From Oscillospiraceae bacterium (GTDB taxonomy: Bacteria; Bacillota; Clostridia; Oscillospirales; Ruminococcaceae), in contig JAFYEQ010000314.1 in the NCBI GenBank assembly GCA_017544185.1, positions 1 through 10,322 of the forward strand: a stretch of 10,322 bases of DNA, in the 5' to 3' direction. This document shows, piece by piece, positions 5,263 to 10,322 of the stretch. The first letter of the stretch is position 1. Each line of letters starts with the position of its first letter. The translations under genes and the position numbers were made by a program. The notes below the pieces were generated by a model. It was not told the origin of the DNA. It was given only the letters and a program-made list of their open reading frames with translations, and did not search any database.

Positions 5263-7740
5263 TCACTCGTCCTCGGCAGTCTGCTCTACCTCTGTGATCT
5301 CAGCGTCCTCATCATGCTCGGTGCGGGTGAAGGATACTACCTTGTCATCACCGTTTACGCGCATCAGACGAACGCCCTTGGAGTAGCGGCTCATGACGCG
5401 GATGTCCTCGGCACGTATGCGTATGATCAGGCCGTCGGACGCGATCATGATGATATCATCATCTGCATCGACTATCTTTATGCCGCATACATCGCCCACC
5501 TTGCTGCCGACGGAGTAGTTCTTGAGACCCGATCCTCCGCGGTTCTGCAGACGGTAGCTGTCTACCTCGGTGCGCCTGCCGTAGCCATTCTCGGTGACGG
5601 TGAGGAGCGATGCGCCCTCACGCACTCTCGCCATGGATACGATATAGTCGTCCCCGCGCAGTCTCATAGCCGTTACGCCTGCTGCGGTGCGGCTCATGGG
5701 ACGGATGCAGTTCTCGTTGATGCGTATGATCATGCCCTTGTGTGTGGCGATCATCAGCTCGTTGTCGCCGTAGGTGAGCCTTGCGCCCTCGATCTCATCA
5801 TCCTCTGCCAGACCTATGGCTCTGAGCCCCTGACGGCGGACGTTCTCGTACAGCTTCAGAGGAGTACGCTTGATCTTGCCCTTTCGTGTCACCATGACCA
5901 GATACGTGCCGTCCGCATAGTCGGAGGTGCGGATCATGGCCTCGATCTTCTCGCCCTCTGTGAGAGGCAGGAGATTTATGATGTTCGTGCCCTTGGAGGT
6001 ACGATTGCCCTCGGGTATCTCAAAGCATCTCAGGCGGTACATTATGCCCTTGTTGGTCACGAAGAGCACATCGTCATGGGTGGAGGCTACGAACATCTCC
6101 TGTACGAAGTCCTCTTCCTTCTGCTTCAGGGCGGATATGCCCTTGCCGCCGCGCTTCTGAGCCTTATACTCCGACAGGGAGCGGCGCTTGATATAGCCTA
6201 TATCGGTGAGCGTGATGACGCAGTTGTCCTCGGGGATCAGATCCTCCACATCTACCTCGCCGCTGACGTTCTCGATATCCGTGCGGCGCTCGTCGCCGTA
6301 CTTCTTCTTGATCACGTCCAGATCCTCGCTTATGATAGCTACTACTCTCTCATGGCGGGCCAGTATGTCCTTGTAGTCCTCGATCTTGGCGTGTATCTCC
6401 TCCAGCTCATCGTCCAGCTTCTGGCGTTCCATATTGGAGAGCTGATACATACGCATCTGAGCGATGGCCTCGGCCTGGGGCTCGCTGAGCCCGAACCTGT
6501 CCATCAGGCGCTGGCGTATCTCTGCAATGTCGCGGGAGGTGCGGCATATCTTTATGACCTCGTCGATATTGTCCGCTGCGATCTGCAGACCTTCGAGTAT
6601 ATGCGCCCTTGCCTCTGCCTTTTCAAGGTCGAAGGCAGTGCGGCGGCGGATGACCTCTACCTGGAAGTCGATATAGTTCTGGAGCATCTCCTTCAGGGTC
6701 ATGAGTTTTGGCTTGTTGTCCACCAGCGCCAGCATGATGACGCCTACGGATGCCTGAAGGTCGGTGAGCTTGTAGAGATTGTTGAGGACGATATTCGGGT
6801 TGGCGTCCTTTTTGAGCTCGATGACTATGCGTACTGCATGATCCTTGTCTGACTCGTCGCGCACAGCGTGTATGCCGTCTATGCGCTTCTCCTTGGCCAG
6901 CTCAGCCATCCTCTCTATGAGACGCTTCTTGTTGACCATATAGGGGATCTCATGTATGAGAATGCAGTTGCGCCCGTGGAGCTCTGCGATCTCGGCCCTG
7001 CCGCGCAGGGTGATCTTGCCTCGGCCGGTGCCGTATGCGGAGCGTATCCCCTTGCGGCCCATTATTATGCCGCCCGTGGGGAAGTCGGGGCCCTTGATAT
7101 GCTCCATCAGGTCGTCGAGGTCACATTCGGGATCGTTCATGAGAGCCTTGACGGCATCTATGGTCTCACCCAGGTTATGGGGCGGGATATTGGTCGCCAT
7201 ACCTACGGCTATGCCCACCGACCCGTTGACCAGCAGGTTCGGGAAGCGGGACGGGAGCACCACCGGTTCCTTCAGACGGTCGTCGTAGTTGGGCATGAAG
7301 TCAATGGTGTCCTTGTTGATATCGGTGAGCATCTCGGTGGAGAGACGCTCCATCTTGGACTCGGTATACCGGTAAGCAGCCGGAGGGTCGCCGTCAAGGG
7401 AGCCGAAGTTGCCGTGGCCGTCGATCAGGGGGTAGCGCATGGAGAAATCCTGAGCCAGACGCACCAGAGCATCGTATACGGACGCATCGCCGTGGGGATG
7501 GTACTTACCGAGCACGGAACCTACCGTGTCTGCGCACTTACGGTACTCCTTGTCGGGCGTGAGCCCGTTCTCGAACATGGTGTAGAGTATGCGCCTGTGT
7601 ACAGGCTTGAGACCGTCGCGCACGTCGGGCAGCGCACGGGATATTATTACGGACATGGAGTATGCGAGGAAATAATCACGCATCTCCTTGTCGATATCTT
7701 TTTCGATTATCTTTTGATTTTCAAGAGTGAACTCGGACAT
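5263..7740 (-). CDS. gyrA: DNA gyrase subunit A
   Basis: GyrA is the DNA-cleaving subunit of gyrase (A2B2), which introduces negative supercoils. The 825-residue protein has the 5Y-CAP/winged-helix domain with catalytic Arg124-Tyr125 in AAYRYTE, the tower and coiled-coil region (to about 490), and a C-terminal beta-pinwheel (about 500-805) ending in an acidic tail. The GyrA box QKRGGKG at 528-534 (usual form QRRGGKG) separates it from ParC. The start ATG 7740 has AAAGGA six bases upstream and gives the standard MSEFTLENQ beginning; an in-frame ATG 54 bases further upstream lacks a binding site. In the quinolone-resistance region [10 protein letters not shown], the position of E. coli Ser83 is Ala86, while Asp90 matches Asp87. 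The gene stands alone with its own promoter and terminator; gyrB is not adjacent. Two long reading frames on the opposite strand are shadows. Confidence 0.97.
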   Translation of the reverse strand: MSEFTLENQKIIEKDIDKEMRDYFLAYSMSVIISRALPDVRDGLKPVHRRILYTMFENGLTPDKEYRKCADTVGSVLGKYHPHGDASVYDALVRLAQDFSMRYPLIDGHGNFGSLDGDPPAAYRYTESKMERLSTEMLTDINKDTIDFMPNYDDRLKEPVVLPSRFPNLLVNGSVGIAVGMATNIPPHNLGETIDAVKALMNDPECDLDDLMEHIKGPDFPTGGIIMGRKGIRSAYGTGRGKITLRGRAEIAELHGRNCILIHEIPYMVNKKRLIERMAELAKEKRIDGIHAVRDESDKDHAVRIVIELKKDANPNIVLNNLYKLTDLQASVGVIMLALVDNKPKLMTLKEMLQNYIDFQVEVIRRRTAFDLEKAEARAHILEGLQIAADNIDEVIKICRTSRDIAEIRQRLMDRFGLSEPQAEAIAQMRMYQLSNMERQKLDDELEEIHAKIEDYKDILARHERVVAIISEDLDVIKKKYGDERRTDIENVSGEVDVEDLIPEDNCVITLTDIGYIKRRSLSEYKAQKRGGKGISALKQKEEDFVQEMFVASTHDDVLFVTNKGIMYRLRCFEIPEGNRTSKGTNIINLLPLTEGEKIEAMIRTSDYADGTYLVMVTRKGKIKRTPLKLYENVRRQGLRAIGLAEDDEIEGARLTYGDNELMIATHKGMIIRINENCIRPMSRTAAGVTAMRLRGDDYIVSMARVREGASLLTVTENGYGRRTEVDSYRLQNRGGSGLKNYSVGSKVGDVCGIKIVDADDDIIMIASDGLIIRIRAEDIRVMSRYSKGVRLMRVNGDDKVVSFTRTEHDEDAEITEVEQTAEDE

Positions 7741-7788
7741 GAGAGATCCTTTCGATATGGTGTGATATCGCATTGAACGTACATTTGC

Positions 7789-7802
7789 GGGCATAACTGC
7801 CC
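7789..7802 (-). promoter_or_regulatory. Hairpin at the start of the gyrA leader
   Basis: In transcript sense the sequence is GGGCA, GTTA loop, TGCCC: a perfect 5-bp GC-rich stem beginning at or within a few bases of the predicted transcription start. Such 5'-end hairpins commonly protect mRNA from decay; any regulatory role is inference. Confidence 0.45.
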
Positions 7803-7809
7803 ATCCTCT

Positions 7810-7838
7810 ATTATACCACATTTTGCCAAAAAAGTCAA
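7810..7838 (-). promoter_or_regulatory. gyrA promoter, extended -10 type
   Basis: In minus-strand sense, TTGACT (complement of 7833-7838) and TATAAT (complement of 7810-7815) are spaced by 17 bases, with TGG directly before TATAAT (extended -10). This predicts a start near 7803 and a leader of about 60 bases. Confidence 0.85.
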
Positions 7839-7956
7839 GAAAAAAAGGGGATCTTCGGAGCTTTGTAAAGAGAAATTTACCAAAAATACATAGCTCCGGG
7901 CAGCGGAACGGGGGAGGAAAATGATATATACTATATATAAATATCAATATATAATA

Positions 7957-8008
7957 TACATATAGTAATATACAAAATGTTGATATCATAATAATATTAC
8001 TATATGTA
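7957..8008. repeat. Inverted repeat, 15-bp arms, of the TACATATAGTA element
   Basis: TACATATAGTAATAT (7957-7971) and its exact reverse complement ATATTACTATATGTA (7994-8008) flank a 22-base spacer. Each arm begins with one full copy of the 11-mer element. Confidence 0.75.
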
Positions 8009-8040
8009 GATATACGTATAGAAAATATTTGCTTATAATA

Positions 8041-8092
8041 TACTATATGTAATATACGGATAGTAATATGATATATAGATATACTAAATGTA
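8041..8092. repeat. Cluster of TACATATAGTA-type elements
   Basis: One exact reverse copy TACTATATGTA (8041-8051) is followed by a two-mismatch forward copy TACGGATAGTA (8055-8065), the two forming an imperfect inverted pair. A one-mismatch reverse copy TACTAAATGTA follows (8082-8092). Weaker copies lie at 8013-8023 and 8137-8147. Confidence 0.6.
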
Positions 8093-8226
8093 AATTCTAA
8101 CTATACGGAAGAGAAAGATCCGTCAGTTGGAAAGTGTACTAAAAGTATAATATAGATAATATTATACATATAATAATGTAACTAACAGTAATATTTCTAT
8201 ATTGATTTCCAATATGTATAATAGTG

Positions 8227-8242
8227 AGGGATGATCATCCCT
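8227..8242. promoter_or_regulatory. 16-base perfect palindrome
   Basis: AGGGATGATCATCCCT reads identically on both strands and sits in the only less AT-rich part of the spacer. It could be a dimeric repressor site, but it is about 175 bases from the nearest predicted promoter -10 and no regulator is encoded nearby. Confidence 0.35.
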
Positions 8243-8290
8243 TCGCCGACGGATACACTCTGTTCTCGGTATAGGATAGATGAGCTGTGT

Positions 8291-8333
8291 TTACATATAG
8301 TATAATACCTGATGTCATGATATACTATATGTA
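8291..8333. repeat. Inverted repeat, 13-bp arms; 17-mer shared with the yidC upstream region
   Basis: TACATATAGTATA (8292-8304) and TATACTATATGTA (8321-8333) are exact reverse complements with a 16-base spacer. The 17 bases 8291-8307 are identical to 133-149 in front of yidC. Confidence 0.75.
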
Positions 8334-8391
8334 TAGAAACACCGCTGGTCTCACATGCTGTGATATTCCGGATCCTTTTTTGTTTATCCCA

Positions 8392-8420
8392 TTGCATTTT
8401 CTGTGAAAATGTGATATAAT
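8392..8420 (+). promoter_or_regulatory. Promoter of the Nudix-methyltransferase-galT operon
   Basis: TTGCAT (8392-8397) and TATAAT (8415-8420) are separated by 17 bases, with TGA immediately before TATAAT (extended -10). Transcription would begin near 8427, leaving a leader of about 57 bases. Confidence 0.75.
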
Positions 8421-8433
8421 ATATATTGAGATA

Positions 8434-8456
8434 CTATCCGTGGTACTTTTGGATAG
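8434..8456 (+). promoter_or_regulatory. Small inverted repeat in the Nudix leader
   Basis: CTATCC (8434-8439) pairs with GGATAG (8451-8456) across an 11-base loop inside the predicted leader, ahead of the ribosome binding site AGGGG (8470-8474). The stem is only 6 bp, so it may be chance. Confidence 0.25.
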
Positions 8457-8483
8457 AAAAGTAAACAACAGGGGCGTGATAAG

Positions 8484-8891
8484 ATGACGTATGAGAAATC
8501 CTGCGGAGCGGTGGTGTACAGACGACATCACGGCAATCTGGAGATACTGCTCATAAAGCACATACACAGCGGTCACTGGTCCTTCCCCAAAGGACATACC
8601 GAAGAAGGCGAGAGCGAGATAGACACGGCGATGCGCGAGATCAAGGAGGAGACAGGGATAGATGTGCTTATCGATCCCACCTTCAGGGAGACTGTGACGT
8701 ATTTCCCGAAGAAGGATACACAGAAGGTAGTGGTATACTTCCTTGCAAAGGCAAGATCTTACGATGTGGTGCCCGCAGAGGGCGAGATCGCCGAGGCTCG
8801 CTGGGTAGACCTGTACTATGCCAACGATCTGCTGATATACGGGAACGACCGCACTATCGTCGCAAAGGCGAAGGGATCTATAAACCTGTGA
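8484..8891 (+). CDS. Nudix hydrolase, Ap4A-hydrolase-like
   Basis: Nudix enzymes cleave nucleoside diphosphates linked to another group, using a divalent metal. The 135-residue protein has a complete Nudix box at 37-59 (GHTEEGE at 37-43, then REIKEETGI at 51-59), with metal-binding Glu52, Glu55 and Glu56. Just before it, HWSFPKGH (31-38) is the variant seen in asymmetrical diadenosine tetraphosphate hydrolases. The N-terminal SCGAVVYRR strand and the length fit a minimal single-domain member. The ATG at 8484 follows AGGGG by 9 bases. It is the first gene of a probable operon, 12 bases ahead of a methyltransferase. Ap4A hydrolysis is the best guess, but substrate prediction in this superfamily is unreliable; a nucleotide-pool or nucleotide-sugar clean-up role is equally possible given galT downstream. 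Confidence 0.9.
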   Translation: MTYEKSCGAVVYRRHHGNLEILLIKHIHSGHWSFPKGHTEEGESEIDTAMREIKEETGIDVLIDPTFRETVTYFPKKDTQKVVVYFLAKARSYDVVPAEGEIAEARWVDLYYANDLLIYGNDRTIVAKAKGSINL

Positions 8892-8903
8892 TCGGAGACA
8901 TAG

Positions 8904-9653
8904 ATGGACAAAAGGCTCGTATTTGACACCATACCCGAACGGTTCGACAGATACAGGATACGCTACAGCAAGGAGCTGTTCGACTATATAGTAAAAGTAT
9001 GCTCTCTCACATCCGACAAGAGATGTCTCGAGATAGGTCCCGGCACAGGGCAGGCGACCGACTTCGCCCTTGAGACCGGGTGTGAGTATACCGCCATAGA
9101 GCTGGGCGAGGCCCTGTCAGCCAAGATGCGGGAAAAGTACGGCAAATACCCGAATTTTACACTGATAAACGGCGACTTTGAAAAATACAGCTTTGACCCG
9201 GGCAGCTTCGATATGGTATACTCCGCTGCCGCCATACAGTGGATAGATCAGGATATAGCATATCGGAAATGCTTTGATATCCTGAAGAGCGGGGGATACC
9301 TCGTCATGTTCTACCTCTACGGCGACTATAAGACGTCCTGTCCCGAGCTCTTCGACAAGATACAGGAGGTCTATGACAGATATTTCGTCACGGACCAGCC
9401 CTATACCCAGCACTTTGACTATACCGCAGGAAATAGCTATGGCTTTGAGTATCTGGGCGAGAAGAAGTTCTACGATCACAGGACATACAGTGCTGATGAC
9501 TATATAGAGTATATCAAGACCCACTCCACCCATATCATGATAAAGGACGAATACAAGGAGAGATTCTTCGGCGGTATCCATGAGCTGGTGGAGAGATACG
9601 GCTCGATAAGCTACGACGATACATACATCCTGCATATATGCAGGAAGCCGTGA
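8904..9653 (+). CDS. Class I SAM-dependent methyltransferase
   Basis: This 249-residue cytosolic protein is a Rossmann-fold methyltransferase. Motif I is LEIGPGTGQAT (42-52), binding S-adenosylmethionine. The acidic Glu66 at the end of strand 2 (AIELGEAL) would hold the ribose, GDF with Asp91 contacts the adenine, and FDMVYSAAAIQWI (102-114) is the motif IV region. The N-terminal helical part (ERFDRYRIRYSKELFDYI) and the SAAAIQWI pattern resemble methyltransferases annotated as type 11/25, often small-molecule enzymes, but the substrate cannot be read from the sequence. The C-terminal part (about 140-240) is a Tyr-rich substrate region with HRTYSADDYIEYIKTHSTH. The ATG at 8904 has GGAG six bases upstream. 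It lies 12 bases from the Nudix stop and 22 from galT. Confidence 0.9.
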   Translation: MDKRLVFDTIPERFDRYRIRYSKELFDYIVKVCSLTSDKRCLEIGPGTGQATDFALETGCEYTAIELGEALSAKMREKYGKYPNFTLINGDFEKYSFDPGSFDMVYSAAAIQWIDQDIAYRKCFDILKSGGYLVMFYLYGDYKTSCPELFDKIQEVYDRYFVTDQPYTQHFDYTAGNSYGFEYLGEKKFYDHRTYSADDYIEYIKTHSTHIMIKDEYKERFFGGIHELVERYGSISYDDTYILHICRKP

Positions 9654-9675
9654 ACCTGAAAGGACGATCCCCATC

Positions 9676-10322
9676 ATGAACATATACAGCTACATAGACA
9701 AGCTCGTGGGATACGGCATGGATACAGGACTGATCACCGAGGATGACCGTATATACGCCCGCAACGCCATACTCGAAGTGCTCGGTATGGATGAGTACTT
9801 CGAGGGCGATGATGATACCACCGTGCTCCCGCTGGAGGATATACTGGCGGGGATATTGAACTATGCCGTGCGGGTGGGGCTAATCGAGGACAGCATAGGC
9901 TACAGAGACCTGTTAGATACGCGGATCATGGCGTGCCTCACGCCCCGCCCGTCCGAGGTGGTCAGGAGATTTCGCGAGGATATGAAGGTATCCCCCGAGA
10001 CCGCCACCGACAGGTTCTATAAATTTTCTTGTGATACCGATTACATCCGCCGCTATCGCATAGTCAAGGATATGCGGTGGAAGGCGGAGACCGAATACGG
10101 TGAGATGGATATCACCATAAACCTGTCCAAGCCCGAGAAGGATCCCAAGGCGATCGCAGCGGCGAGGAACGCACACAGCGGCTATCCCAAGTGCCTTCTC
10201 TGCGAGGAGAACGTGGGATACGCGGGAAGGATAGACCATCCCGCCAGAGGCAACCACAGGATCATACCCATAGAGGTGGCAGGGGAGAAGTGGGGCTTCC
10301 AGTATTCCCCGTATGTGTACTA
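9676..10322 (+). CDS. galT: UDP-glucose--hexose-1-phosphate uridylyltransferase, N-terminal part
   Basis: GalT swaps UMP between UDP-glucose and galactose-1-phosphate in the Leloir pathway. The 215 residues present match the Firmicutes-type enzyme (GalT class 2, about 500 residues): a helical N-terminal region, INLSKPEKDP (148-157), YPKCLLCEEN with Cys173 and Cys176, GYAGRIDHPARGNHR (181-195) and WGFQYSPYVY at the window edge. The catalytic histidine region lies beyond the end. The start ATG 9676 gives the usual beginning; AAAGGA at 9659-9664 is 11 bases upstream, a rather long gap. It follows the methyltransferase by 22 bases and is probably third in the operon. No galK or galE is visible within the window. 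Confidence 0.95.
   Translation, partial: MNIYSYIDKLVGYGMDTGLITEDDRIYARNAILEVLGMDEYFEGDDDTTVLPLEDILAGILNYAVRVGLIEDSIGYRDLLDTRIMACLTPRPSEVVRRFREDMKVSPETATDRFYKFSCDTDYIRRYRIVKDMRWKAETEYGEMDITINLSKPEKDPKAIAAARNAHSGYPKCLLCEENVGYAGRIDHPARGNHRIIPIEVAGEKWGFQYSPYVY

Larger units (their letters stand above)
7841..8391. other. AT-rich intergenic region with repeated elements
   Basis: This 550-base stretch between the two divergent promoters has no credible gene. A 66-codon minus-strand frame at 8197-8397 has no ribosome binding site and runs through the repeats. From 7921 to 8220 the sequence is overwhelmingly A and T and holds most of the TACATATAGTA copies listed separately. A less AT-rich island (about 8225-8290) carries a 16-base palindrome. 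Near gyrA there is a long-range inverted repeat CGGAGCT (7856-7862) and AGCTCCG (7892-7898). Confidence 0.6.

Noticed and set aside
5314..7776. Two long plus-strand reading frames (512 and 302 codons) opposite gyrA
   Set aside because: They mirror gyrA codon usage, have no ribosome binding sites and translate to His/Leu/Ala-rich sequence without known motifs; gyrA itself is unmistakable.
8127..8151. Promoter TTGGAA...TATAAT
   Set aside because: The spacing is only 13 bases, and the TATAAT belongs to the repetitive AT-rich sequence.
7957..8333. CRISPR array
   Set aside because: The repeated words are only 11-17 bases, occur in both orientations and have no regular spacer length; no cas gene is present.
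7841..8480. Replication origin in the AT-rich spacer next to gyrA
   Set aside because: No convincing DnaA boxes: the closest word I found (TTATCCCAT near 8384) has three mismatches to TTATCCACA, and dnaA, dnaN or gyrB are not adjacent.

Overview
The window looks like chromosome from a Gram-positive gut anaerobe of the Ruminococcus/Oscillospiraceae type. This is an inference. It rests on the yidD-yidC-jag cluster with Firmicutes-style proteins, a Firmicutes-type GalT, purine-rich Shine-Dalgarno sites, frequent ATA isoleucine codons, and balanced-GC genes separated by very AT-rich spacers. I see no phage, IS, CRISPR, rRNA or tRNA genes.

Left part (1-3535, + strand): the last 35 codons of yidD, then the membrane insertase yidC, the RNA-binding protein KhpB/Jag, and an uncharacterised 435-aa protein whose ATG overlaps the khpB stop codon (TGATG). 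This matches the right-hand part of the conserved rpmH-rnpA-yidD-yidC-jag block. No canonical start codon sits at the expected distance from the yidC ribosome binding site. The 435-aa protein carries a ParB/sulfiredoxin-like DGHHK motif and a CxxC pair.

Middle (3536-5211): a solitary lipoprotein with its own strong promoter and a perfect terminator. Its sequence is that of a family 3 amino-acid-binding protein with the two halves swapped (lobe II first, lobe I second), so it appears to be a natural circular permutant. No transporter permease or ATPase is adjacent. Next, on the minus strand, is a poorly conserved-looking stretch holding a 28-residue hydrophobic peptide with a strong ribosome binding site. 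After its stop codon the same frame stays open for 67 more codons, which suggests a gene broken by a nonsense codon or a tiny two-gene unit.

Centre right (5212-7838, - strand): monocistronic gyrA, complete with a near-consensus extended -10 promoter, a leader hairpin and a 15-bp terminator. The GyrA box identifies it as gyrase rather than topoisomerase IV. The residue at the E. coli Ser83 position is alanine.

The gyrA upstream spacer (7841-8400) is very AT-rich and filled with copies of an 11-mer, TACATATAGTA, in both orientations. Some copies pair into perfect 13-15 bp inverted repeats. The same element lies upstream of yidC 8 kb away, including a shared 17-mer, so it is probably a dispersed genomic repeat or a multi-site regulatory element.

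Right part (8392-10322, + strand): a good extended -10 promoter drives a Nudix hydrolase, a class I SAM methyltransferase and the first 215 codons of galT, spaced 12 and 22 bases apart. The three are probably one operon. GalT is the Leloir-pathway uridylyltransferase; the first two may deal with nucleotide clean-up and an unknown methylation.
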